A DNA stretch of 6,244 nt from NCBI GenBank assembly GCA_003695555.1, contig RFIU01000304.1, positions 1 through 6,244 of the forward strand, written 5' to 3'. Shown piece after piece: positions 1-6,244 of the stretch (position 1 is its first letter; every line of letters begins with the position of its first letter). The notes below the pieces were generated by a model. That model made no database searches, was not told the origin of the DNA, and saw only the letters and a program-made list of their open reading frames with translations. Position numbers and translations under genes: made by a program. The DNA comes from Alphaproteobacteria bacterium (GTDB lineage: Bacteria; Pseudomonadota; Alphaproteobacteria; Sphingomonadales; Rhodothalassiaceae).

Positions 1-461
1 CCGACTGGCTCACGCCGGATGCGATCCGTGACTATTTCACCGAAGTGTACTGGCGCCTGGGCGACCGGCTTGATGCCGAAGAGATTCTTGCCGCTTTCCG
101 GCTGAACGGAGCTGAGGCCGACTTCGCCTACCGCTCTGTTGCGGAAAGATTCCGTATGATCAAGAGCGGCATGGTGACGGTGATCGTCGCTCGCGAGGCA
201 AAGGCGCGAAAAGCGCTCGAGCAGCTTGGCCTTGACGGCGCGCGTGCTGGCCGCATTGCGCGCAAGCTGCAGCCGTTTCTCGTGCAGGTTCCGCCCCGCG
301 CGCGGGCGAAACTCCTGGCCGCAGGGCATGCCGTCTTCGCACAGGAAACGCGCTTCGGCGATCAGTTCTGCGTTCTGCTGAGTGAAGGGCTTTATCGCGA
401 AGATACCGGCCTTCTGTGGGAGGACGCGGAGTATCTGGGATTGGAGGATTCGATCATATAG
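1..461 (+). CDS. cas3: Cas3 nuclease-helicase, C-terminal end (partial, 5' end outside window)
   Basis: The reading frame is open from the left edge (first full codon at base 3) to a TAG at 459-461, giving 152 visible residues. The ATP-dependent helicase and HD nuclease that degrade target DNA after Cascade binding would lie upstream and are not seen. What remains matches the C-terminal region of type I-C Cas3. It has a segment beginning LTPDAIRDYFTEVYWRLGD, then FAYRSVAERFRMI, then MVTVIVARE, KLQPFLVQVP and FGDQFCVL, and it ends with a GLLWEDAEYLGL-type tail. A GTG at base 45 is only an internal codon; the frame and the conserved sequence continue upstream of it. The assignment rests on recalled family sequence and on the position directly before cas5c, 18 bases away, which is the normal type I-C order. 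No helicase motif is visible, so completeness of the gene cannot be judged. Confidence 0.9.
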   Translation, partial: DWLTPDAIRDYFTEVYWRLGDRLDAEEILAAFRLNGAEADFAYRSVAERFRMIKSGMVTVIVAREAKARKALEQLGLDGARAGRIARKLQPFLVQVPPRARAKLLAAGHAVFAQETRFGDQFCVLLSEGLYREDTGLLWEDAEYLGLEDSII

Positions 462-473
462 GGAGGTGAGAGG
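462..473 (+). promoter_or_regulatory. Ribosome binding site for cas5c (two adjacent Shine-Dalgarno stretches)
   Basis: GGAGGTG at 462-468 lies 11 bases before the cas5c ATG, and GAGAGG at 468-473 lies 6 bases before it. Either could pair with the 16S rRNA tail; the second has the more usual spacing. The site begins just after the cas3 stop codon, which favours translation of cas5c from the same transcript as cas3. Confidence 0.6.
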
Positions 474-479
474 CGAAAG

Positions 480-1148
480 ATGGCTTATGGCATTAGACTG
501 CGCGTTTCAGGCGATCATGCCTGCTTTACCCGGCCGGAAATGAAGGTCGAGCGCGTCTCCTATGACGTGATGACGCCCTCGGCCGCGCGCGGCATTCTCG
601 AGGCCATTCACTGGAAACCGGTGATCCGCTGGGTGATCGATCGCATCCATGTGCTGAAACCCATCCGCTTTCAGTCAATCCGTCGCAATGAGGTCGGCCA
701 CAAGGCGCCGGCGGGGCGCATCAGGACGGCGATGAATCGCGGGAGCATCGAGGGGCTGCATCTGATCGTCGAGGATGACCGGCAGCAGCGTGCCGCGACC
801 GTGCTCGTCGATGTCGCCTATGTCATCGAGGCGCATTTCGAACTCACGGAAAAGGCCGGCGCGGACGACAATGAGGGCAAGCACCTCGATATCTTCAACC
901 GCCGTGCGAGGCGCGGTCAGTGCTATCATCAGCCTTGTCTGGGCACTCGCGAGTTTCCGGCGCGTTTCGAGCTGATCGCACCGGACGCACCCCTTCCCGC
1001 TGCGATCGACGAAAGCCGAGACCTCGGCTTCATGCTTTGGGACATCGACCATCAGGCGGAAGGGCGTCCTTCACTCTTCTTCCGTGCTCGCCTTGAAAAG
1101 GGCGTGCTGCACATTCCACAGCCTGGTTCTTCGGAGATCAGACGATGA
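480..1148 (+). CDS. cas5c: Cas5c (Cas5d), type I-C pre-crRNA endoribonuclease and Cascade subunit
   Basis: This 222-residue protein is of normal length for the family. In type I-C, which lacks Cas6, Cas5 cuts the repeat RNA at the base of its stem and stays on the 5' handle of the crRNA in Cascade. Seen here: an N-terminal GIRLRVSGDHACFTRPEMK strand-rich start, VSYDVMTPSAARGILEAIHWKP (residues about 26-47), the RRNEVGHK segment (68-75), RQQRAATVL (101-109), NEGKHLDIF (131-139) and a C-terminal DLGFMLWDID. K134 and H135 correspond to the catalytic K116/H117 reported for Bacillus halodurans Cas5d. The position of its Tyr46 is a histidine here (H44, in IHWKP). As I recall it, a Desulfovibrio type I-C Cas5 has the same histidine. 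The gene ends in an ATGA overlap with cas8c, so coupled translation is likely. Confidence 0.96.
   Translation: MAYGIRLRVSGDHACFTRPEMKVERVSYDVMTPSAARGILEAIHWKPVIRWVIDRIHVLKPIRFQSIRRNEVGHKAPAGRIRTAMNRGSIEGLHLIVEDDRQQRAATVLVDVAYVIEAHFELTEKAGADDNEGKHLDIFNRRARRGQCYHQPCLGTREFPARFELIAPDAPLPAAIDESRDLGFMLWDIDHQAEGRPSLFFRARLEKGVLHIPQPGSSEIRR
1133..1136 (+). promoter_or_regulatory. Ribosome binding site for cas8c
   Basis: GGAG at 1133-1136 lies 8 bases before the cas8c ATG at 1145 and inside the end of cas5c. It supports this start together with the 4-base ATGA overlap, which would let ribosomes ending cas5c restart. Confidence 0.5.
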
Positions 1149-2922
1149 GCATGCTGGCATCGCTCGTGAACGCCTATGACCGCATGGCTGCGCGCGGCGA
1201 AGTACCGCCCTTCGGCTATTCCCTTGAAAAGATCAGCTTTCTCATTTCGCTCAATGAGGATGGCAGCCCGGCCTGTGCCCCCGTCGACCTTCGCGAGCAG
1301 GCGGGAAAGCGCAAGGTTGCGCCGCTGATGGCGGTTCCGCGGCCCGAGAAGCGGACCGTCCAGATCGCACCCAACTTCCTTTGGGACAAGACCTCCTATG
1401 TTCTTGGCATTACGGCGGGCGAAGGCAAGCGGCTGAAGCAGGAACATGCGGCCTTCGTCGAACGGCATGTGGATGTGCTCAAGGACACGGACGATCCGGG
1501 ACTGCGCGCGTTTTTGCGGTTTCTTGAATCCTGGCAGCCCGAGGATTTCGAACGTCTCGCCTGGCCGGAAGACATGAAGGACCAGAATGTCGTCTTCGCT
1601 CTCGAAAGCGACCGCTTGCACAATGTTCGTATACATGACCGCCCTGCGGCGCGGGAACTATGGGCGAGGCTCTTGTCGAGCGGGGAGAAGCGGCAGGCCG
1701 TGTGTCTTATCTCGGGGGCGAAGGCGCCCGTCGCGCGTCTGCATCCCGCGATCAAGGGCGTATGGGGTGCGCAGTCGTCCGGCGCCTCGCTCGTTTCCTT
1801 CAATCTCGACGCTTTTACGTCCTACGGTCACGAGCAGGGCGAGAACGCCCCGGTCTCGGAAGCTGCCGCCTTCGCCTATACGGCGGCGCTGAACAAGTTT
1901 CTTGAGCGTGACAGCAGGAATCGAATCCAGATCGGCGACGCCTCGGTGGTGTTCTGGGCGGATGGATCGGGGGCCGATGTGGCCGAGAGTATTTTTGCCG
2001 CCTTCTTCGGCGGCGAAACCGATGCGCCGGATGCCGTGGACGAGCAATCGGAAGCAAGGAAGGTGGGAGCGGTTCTAAAGGCAATCCGCGAGGGGCGGCC
2101 GATTGCGGAGATTGCCCCCGATCTCGCCAGGGGCGTCCGTTTCCATGTGCTCGGGCTCGCCCCCAATGCCGCGCGGCTCGTGATCCGCTTCTGGTTCGAG
2201 GACGATTTCGGCGTCCTCGCGCGAAACTATCAGCGGTTCCTTGCAGACATGCGTCTCGAACCGCGATCCGAATATGAGGAAAATGCCCCGCTTTGGCGCT
2301 ACCTGCTTGAGACGGCGGCACTGGGAAAGCGCGAGAACGTGCCGCCCAACCTTGCCGGAAACTGGCTGCGATCCATCCTCACCGGCACGCCTTATCCGCT
2401 CACCCTCATGTCGACGATCTTGATGCGCCTTCGCGCAGACAGAGGTGTCAATGCCTTGCGCGTGTCCATGCTCAAGGCCGTGCTCGTACGAAATTTCAAC
2501 ATGGAAAAGGAGGCTCCCGTGGCACTAGACCCCGACAATCGAAACAAGGGCTATCTGCTTGGTCGTCTGTTTGCCGTCTATGAGCAGATACAATCTGCGG
2601 CCCTTGGCCGCTCGGTGAACGCGACGGTCAAGGACAAATTCTATGGTGCGGCGTCCGCCCAGCCGAGGAAGGTCTTCGCCATGCTGGACAGCAATTCGGC
2701 GCATCACCTCTCGAAGCTGGGAAAGCAGTCGCCGGGCTATCGCGTCAATCTGGAAAAGATGGTGGCGCAAATCATGGACCTCATGTCGCCGGAAGAAGAT
2801 CCATTTCCGGCGTTTCTCTCCGCCGAAGAGCAGGCGCTGTTTGCTCTTGGCTACTATCACCAGCGCAGTGAGTTCTTCAAATCGAAGGCAAACCAGGAAT
2901 CAACCGATGAGGAGGCCGCCTG

Positions 2923-2923
<1 letters not shown>
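1145..2923 (+). CDS. cas8c: Cas8c (Csd1), large subunit of type I-C Cascade
   Basis: This 592-residue protein has the usual size of Csd1 proteins. In type I-C complexes Cas8c recognises the PAM (typically TTC) on target DNA and helps recruit Cas3. Family hallmarks seen: the start LASLVNAYDRMAARGEVPPFGYS, the WGAQSSGASLVSFN block (residues 207-220), SYGHEQGENAPVSEAAAFAYT (226-246) and VFWAD (269-273). A helical C-terminal part follows (about 459-592) with GYLLGRLFAVYEQIQ, KFYGAASAQP and FALGYYHQRSEFF. The start at 1145 is supported by the ATGA overlap with cas5c and a GGAG 8 bases upstream. The C-terminal part is probably also made separately as Cas11c from an internal GTG. The stop overlaps the cas7c start by one base (TGATG). 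There is no frameshift or internal stop. Confidence 0.96.
2507..2513 (+). promoter_or_regulatory. Internal ribosome binding site within cas8c, for Cas11c
   Basis: AAGGAGG at 2507-2513 is among the strongest Shine-Dalgarno matches in the window. It lies 5 bases before an in-frame GTG at 2519, deep inside cas8c where no new gene start would otherwise be expected. Other type I-C systems are known to make the small subunit from such an internal site. Part of the match follows from the codons of the local Met-Glu-Lys-Glu-Ala sequence, so chance cannot be fully excluded. Confidence 0.75.
2519..2923 (+). CDS. cas11c: Cas11c, small Cascade subunit from an internal start in cas8c
   Basis: The frame is that of cas8c (codon 459 onward) and would give a 134-residue, largely helical protein starting (V/M)ALDPDNRNKGYLLGRLFAVY and ending at the cas8c stop. 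In type I-C complexes from other bacteria an independently translated C-terminal piece of Cas8c forms the Cas11 small subunits that line the complex belly and stabilise the DNA bound by Cascade. Seen here: an in-frame GTG with AAGGAGG 5 bases upstream. The nearby in-frame ATG at 2501 has no purine-rich site before it and is the weaker candidate. The GTG sits at a sensible domain edge, just before the conserved ALDP.N segment. The product is inferred from family knowledge plus the start signal; expression has not been shown for this sequence. Confidence 0.75.
2909..2915 (+). promoter_or_regulatory. Ribosome binding site for cas7c
   Basis: GAGGAGG at 2909-2915 lies 7 bases before the cas7c ATG at 2923, within the last codons of cas8c. 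Cas7c is the most abundant Cascade subunit, so a strong site here makes sense. Together with the TGATG stop-start overlap it fixes the cas7c start. Confidence 0.75.
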
Positions 2924-3873
<950 letters not shown>

Positions 3874-3889
3874 GCGGTAGGCGCAGCCT

Positions 3890-4564
3890 GTGTCCGGCAC
3901 GGCGCAGCAACCTGATGCGCGGGATGGCGAGCCCATCCCGCTCTCCGCCCTTCAGCATGCCGTCTACTGCATGCGCCAGGCGGCGCTCATTCATCTTGAG
4001 CGCATGTGGGCGGAAAACCTCTTCACGGCCGAGGGGCATGTCATGCATCTCGCGTCGAGTATTCCCGCCACGCGCCGCCACCGCGGCGTCCGGCGCGTGA
4101 CAGCGCTCGCCATCGCCTCAAAGAGGCTCGGCATTGCCGGGGTCGCCGACCTTGTGGAATTCATTCCCGGCGTGGATGGGGAAACGCCTTATCCGGTGGA
4201 ATTCAAGCGCGGCAAGCCCAAGCTTCATCGTGCCGACGAGGTGCAGCTTTGCGCCCAGGCTCTGTGCCTTGAAGAGATGACCGGTCATGGCGTGCCCGAG
4301 GGAGCACTGTATTACGGGCAGACGAAACGGCGTGTCCCTGTACCGTTCGACAACGATCTTCGAGCCCTGACCAAGGACACGATCGCGCGACTGCGAGAAG
4401 TTCTTCGGTCGGAACATACCCCACCGCCGGTCTATGAATCCCGTCGCTGTCGCGCCTGTTCGCTGATGGATCTCTGTCGCCCTCGGGTTATGGCGCAAGA
4501 TGCAAGAAGATGGCGCGATCAAACCCTGTCCTCTTTGCTCGACGATACAGGTGTCGCTCCGTGA
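3890..4564 (+). CDS. cas4: Cas4, RecB-like iron-sulfur exonuclease for spacer acquisition
   Basis: This 224-residue protein belongs to the Cas4 family (PD-(D/E)XK nuclease). With Cas1 it trims prespacers and helps choose those with a correct PAM and orientation. Seen: PIPLSALQHAVYCMRQAALIH near the N-terminus with C27; H53 in EGHVMHL; D87 in GIAGVADLVEF; E104 and K106 in PVEFKRGK; and Q119 in VQLCAQALCLEEM. The C-terminal cluster CRACSLMDLC holds C187, C190 and C196. The four cysteines would bind a 4Fe-4S cluster, and D87/E104/K106 would be the nuclease core. The start is the GTG at 3890; an in-frame TAG at 3878-3880 prevents any earlier start, and the next plausible starts would cut into conserved sequence. 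Its upstream Shine-Dalgarno is weak. The stop overlaps the GTG start of cas1 (GTGA at 4561-4564). All key residues appear intact. Confidence 0.95.
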   Translation: MSGTAQQPDARDGEPIPLSALQHAVYCMRQAALIHLERMWAENLFTAEGHVMHLASSIPATRRHRGVRRVTALAIASKRLGIAGVADLVEFIPGVDGETPYPVEFKRGKPKLHRADEVQLCAQALCLEEMTGHGVPEGALYYGQTKRRVPVPFDNDLRALTKDTIARLREVLRSEHTPPPVYESRRCRACSLMDLCRPRVMAQDARRWRDQTLSSLLDDTGVAP

Positions 4565-5598
4565 AAAAGCTGCTGAACACGATCTATGTCACCTCTGAAG
4601 GTGCATCTGTCCGAAAGGATGGCGAGAATCTGGTCGTCGAGATCGAGGGTGCCGAGCGGGCCCGCGTCCCCCTGCACATGCTGGCCTCGCTTGTCCTTTT
4701 CGGTCCTGTCTATGTGTCGCCTGCACTCATTGGTGCCTGCGCCCGAGCGGGGATTTCGATTGTGATTTTAAGCCGTTTCGGCCGCTTCGAGGCACGTGTC
4801 GAAGGACCGGCATCCGGCAATGTTCTCCTGCGACGCGCACAGTATCGTGTCTCGGACGATGCCCCGGAAGAAATCGTTCGCAGCCTCGTCATGGGGAAAG
4901 TTTCGAACCAGCGTGCGGTGCTCATGCGGACCATGCGGGACTACGGAAGAGACCTTGAGCAAGAGAAGCGAAGTCGGATCGAAGGTGCCGCTGACCGTCT
5001 AGCGGGCATTCTGCGCGGCATTAGTAAGGGGCCGCCGTCCGTCGACGCCCTGCGCGGCGCTGAAGGCGAAGCTGCCCGTCACTATTTTGCGGTGTTCGAT
5101 GACCTTATTCGGTCGCCCGATATCGAATTACGCTTTAAGGGCCGCTCGCGGCGACCGCCACTTGATCCCGTAAATGCCCTTCTCTCATTCCTGTACACTC
5201 TTCTCACCCATGACTGCCGAAGTGCGGCCGAAAGTGTGGGACTCGATCCGGCCGTCGGCTTTCTCCATCGCGACCGACCGGGCCGGCCGAGTCTCGCACT
5301 CGATCTGATGGAGGAATTGCGACCGGTATTCGTCGATCGATTGGCTCTCTCACTACTCAACCGCCGCCAAATGCGGGCGCGCGACTTTGAGGTTCAGGAC
5401 AGTGGGGCAATTTTTCTGACCGACGATGCGCGCAGGACAGTGCTGAATGCGTGGCAGGAGCGTAAACGCAAGGAGCGCCGGCACGATTTTATAGGCGAGA
5501 CAGCACCCTTGGGACTCGTTCCTTATCTCCAGGCGCAGCTTCTCGCCCGTCATCTTCGTGGCGATCTCGATGCATATCCGCCGTGGTTCTGGAAATGA
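4561..5598 (+). CDS. cas1: Cas1, CRISPR integrase
   Basis: Cas1 is the metal-dependent integrase that, with Cas2, inserts new spacers at the leader end of the array. From the GTG at 4561 the product has 345 residues, the normal length for type I-C Cas1, and starts MKKLLNTIYVTSEGASVRKDGEN like its relatives. An earlier in-frame ATG at 4510 would add 17 residues unlike the family and deepen the overlap with cas4, so I reject it. AGGTG at 4549-4553, 7 bases before the GTG, and the GTGA overlap with the cas4 stop support the choice. The N-terminal beta domain includes GPVYVSPALIGACARAGISI. The catalytic residues are E168 in RGAEGEAARHYF, H236 in GFLHRDRPGRPS, and D248 in LALDLMEELRP. The C-terminus is YPPWFWK. 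The gene looks complete. Confidence 0.96.
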   Translation: MKKLLNTIYVTSEGASVRKDGENLVVEIEGAERARVPLHMLASLVLFGPVYVSPALIGACARAGISIVILSRFGRFEARVEGPASGNVLLRRAQYRVSDDAPEEIVRSLVMGKVSNQRAVLMRTMRDYGRDLEQEKRSRIEGAADRLAGILRGISKGPPSVDALRGAEGEAARHYFAVFDDLIRSPDIELRFKGRSRRPPLDPVNALLSFLYTLLTHDCRSAAESVGLDPAVGFLHRDRPGRPSLALDLMEELRPVFVDRLALSLLNRRQMRARDFEVQDSGAIFLTDDARRTVLNAWQERKRKERRHDFIGETAPLGLVPYLQAQLLARHLRGDLDAYPPWFWK

Positions 5599-5608
5599 AG
5601 GGAATCCC

Positions 5609-5899
5609 ATGATGGTATTGGTGACTTACGATGTGGGCGTCACGGCAGGAGATGGCGCGAGGCGTTTGCGCCGTGTTGCCAAGGCATGCAGAGATTACGG
5701 TCAGCGCGTCCAGTACTCAGTGTTTGAAATCGAGGTGGATCCGGCCCGATGGGCTTATCTAAAGGCCGATCTCGAAAGCATTATCGATCCGGAGCATGAC
5801 AGCTTGCGATATTATTATCTTGGCGCGAAGTGGCGCCGCAGGGTCGAACATGTTGGGGCGAAACCTGCGGCCGACTTGGGGGGCACCCTGATCGTCTGA
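5609..5899 (+). CDS. cas2: Cas2, structural partner of the Cas1 integrase
   Basis: This 96-residue protein is the usual size for type I-C Cas2, a small ferredoxin-like protein whose dimer bridges two Cas1 dimers in the integrase complex. Seen: MMVLVTYDVG with D8, the conserved aspartate at the end of the first strand; RRLRRVAKACRDYGQRVQYSVFEIEV; a short LKADLESIIDPEHDSLRYYYLG region; and the WRRRVEHVGAKP tail ending GGTLIV. The ATG at 5609 is chosen because it matches the family N-terminus and has AAGGGA (5598-5603) 5 bases upstream; the ATG at 5612 is an equally good codon one residue later. An earlier in-frame ATG at 5558 would add 17 residues translated from the end of cas1 and is rejected. 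The gene starts 10 bases after the cas1 stop and ends 219 bases before the first repeat. Confidence 0.95.
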   Translation: MMVLVTYDVGVTAGDGARRLRRVAKACRDYGQRVQYSVFEIEVDPARWAYLKADLESIIDPEHDSLRYYYLGAKWRRRVEHVGAKPAADLGGTLIV

Positions 5900-5940
5900 A
5901 GGCTGTCTCATTTGACCCGGGGTCGGGAATTGTGGCGGCA

Positions 5941-5983
5941 GTGCGAACCCGAAGCGTGTCGTTTTCGAGCGGAATGTTCGCAC
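5941..5983. repeat. Inverted pair of the leader 8-mer
   Basis: GTGCGAAC at 5941-5948 and GTTCGCAC at 5976-5983 are exact reverse complements with 27 bases between them. In RNA they could form an 8-bp stem; in DNA they could be two sites for a protein bound in opposite orientation. I recall similar GCGAACC-type stretches in other type I-C leaders but cannot verify it here. Confidence 0.7.
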
Positions 5984-6029
5984 CGAGATCAGGTCTTTGA
6001 AATCGTGAAGGAAGTGCCGCCTTCGATCA

Positions 6030-6057
6030 TTACGGTTGCCAGTTTGTCGCCCATAAT
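6030..6057 (+). promoter_or_regulatory. Possible array promoter (weak call)
   Basis: CATAAT at 6052-6057 matches five of six bases of the sigma-70 -10 box. The best hexamer at the right distance is TTACGG at 6030-6035, 16 bases upstream, and it matches the -35 box poorly. Transcription from here would start around 6064 and run into the array. Position is sensible, sequence support is weak. Confidence 0.2.
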
Positions 6058-6064
6058 CTGGCCG

Positions 6065-6072
6065 GTTCGCAC
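6065..6072 (+). repeat. Third copy of the leader 8-mer
   Basis: GTTCGCAC recurs here in the same orientation as the copy at 5976-5983, starting 89 bases further on. It ends 46 bases before the first repeat, a distance compatible with a site used in leader-end spacer insertion. Its function is inferred. Confidence 0.6.
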
Positions 6073-6118
6073 AAGAAATGGACTTTTAGCAAACATGCCA
6101 GCGTGTTAGTTCAAGGGA

Positions 6119-6150
6119 GTCGCCCCCCGTGCGGGGGCGTGGATCGAAAC
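6119..6150 (+). repeat. CRISPR repeat 1 (leader-proximal)
   Basis: This 32-base unit is identical to the one at 6185. It is the expected substrate for spacer integration, where it would be duplicated each time. Its 7-bp, all G-C stem is stable, and the unpaired 3' part (6140-6150) would become the crRNA handle. Confidence 0.97.
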
Positions 6151-6184
6151 AGCCCAGGACGGGCATGCGCACGCCAGCAGAGGT

Positions 6185-6216
6185 GTCGCCCCCCGTGCGG
6201 GGGCGTGGATCGAAAC
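6185..6216 (+). repeat. CRISPR repeat 2
   Basis: This is an exact 32-base copy of the repeat at 6119, with its stem arms at 6187-6193 and 6199-6205. The base preceding the repeat differs (A before the first copy, T before this one), which fixes the left repeat edge at the G of GTCGC. Confidence 0.97.
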
Positions 6217-6244
6217 CTCGAAGAAGCGGGCGCGATAGATCGCC

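Larger units (their letters stand above)
5900..6118 (+). promoter_or_regulatory. CRISPR leader, noncoding
   Basis: These 219 bases lie between the cas2 stop and the first repeat. The leader of a type I-C array normally lies here; it should hold the promoter for the array transcript and signals that direct Cas1-Cas2 to the first repeat. Its last part (about 6071-6118) is richer in A and T than the flanking genes. The most notable content is an 8-base motif in three copies, at 5941-5948 (inverted), 5976-5983 and 6065-6072. A small frame beginning TTG at 5912 shows no family similarity or ribosome site and is not called. I see no clear factor-independent terminator after cas2, so operon transcription could run into the array. 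Confidence 0.85.
6119..6244 (+). CRISPR. Type I-C CRISPR array, leader end (continues past window)
   Basis: Two identical 32-base repeats lie at 6119-6150 and 6185-6216. They are separated by a complete 34-base spacer (6151-6184) and followed by at least 28 bases of a second spacer (6217-6244). Each repeat begins GTCGCCCCCC and ends GGATCGAAAC, the usual type I-C pattern. Within each, a 7-base arm (CGCCCCC, 6121-6127 in the first copy) pairs with GGGGGCG (6133-6139) around a 5-base loop. Cleavage by Cas5c after the last stem base (6139) would leave an 11-base 5' handle (6140-6150, TGGATCGAAAC preceded by the stem). The array lies downstream of cas2 with repeats in the same direction as the genes, so spacer 1 should be the most recently acquired. 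Array length is unknown. Confidence 0.97.

Noticed and set aside
45..461. A separate small gene starting at GTG 45
   Set aside because: The frame and the conserved Cas3 C-terminal sequence continue upstream to the window edge, so this is an internal codon of cas3.
1052..2321. Several minus-strand and alternate-frame open frames across cas8c
   Set aside because: They overlap the real gene, contain Arg- and Pro-rich or low-complexity translations typical of shadow frames, and show no known domain.
4510..4560. Upstream ATG extension of cas1
   Set aside because: The added 17 residues do not resemble Cas1 N-termini, while the GTG at 4561 gives the family start MKKLLNT and a normal GTGA overlap with cas4.
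5558..5608. Upstream ATG extension of cas2 into cas1
   Set aside because: It would add 17 residues read from the cas1 3' end; the family begins at MxVLVTYDV, and AAGGGA precedes the ATG at 5609.
5900..5990. Factor-independent terminator after cas2
   Set aside because: The inverted 8-mers are 27 bases apart and are not followed by a T run, so they do not look like a terminator.
5912..6109. 65-codon frame starting TTG in the leader
   Set aside because: It has a rare start codon and no ribosome site. The translation has no recognisable similarity, and it occupies the expected noncoding leader between cas2 and the array.

Overview
The window is part of a type I-C (Csd/Dvulg) CRISPR-Cas locus, all on the + strand, in the canonical order cas3-cas5c-cas8c-cas7c-cas4-cas1-cas2 followed by a CRISPR array. 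Only the C-terminal end of cas3 is present, and the array runs off the right edge after two repeats. GC content is high, third codon positions are strongly GC-biased, and GTG starts are used. The proteins read like proteobacterial type I-C homologues. A GC-rich proteobacterium, perhaps an alphaproteobacterium, is the best guess, but nothing here fixes the genus.

Layout. Bases 1-461 hold the end of the Cas3 nuclease-helicase. Bases 480-3873 encode the effector (Cascade) subunits Cas5c, Cas8c and Cas7c, plus a probable internally translated small subunit, Cas11c, in the 3' part of cas8c. Bases 3890-5899 encode the adaptation proteins Cas4, Cas1 and Cas2. Bases 5900-6118 are a noncoding leader with three copies of an 8-base motif. 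Bases 6119-6244 hold two identical 32-base repeats, one complete 34-base spacer and the start of a second.

How the genes work together. The effector and adaptation genes are packed like one operon, with overlaps of 1 or 4 bases or gaps of 10 to 18 bases, so translational coupling is likely. Its promoter lies upstream of the window. Cas5c should cut the array transcript at the base of each repeat stem, since type I-C has no Cas6. Cas5c, Cas7c, Cas8c and Cas11c then form the surveillance complex, which recruits Cas3 to destroy target DNA. Cas4, Cas1 and Cas2 should select, trim and insert new spacers at the leader end.

Novelty. I see no previously undescribed system. The locus looks like an intact, conventional type I-C system with no frameshift or lost key residue in the visible part. 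The points most worth a second look are the internal Cas11c start with its strong ribosome binding site, the triple 8-mer in the leader, and the histidine that replaces a known catalytic tyrosine position in Cas5c.
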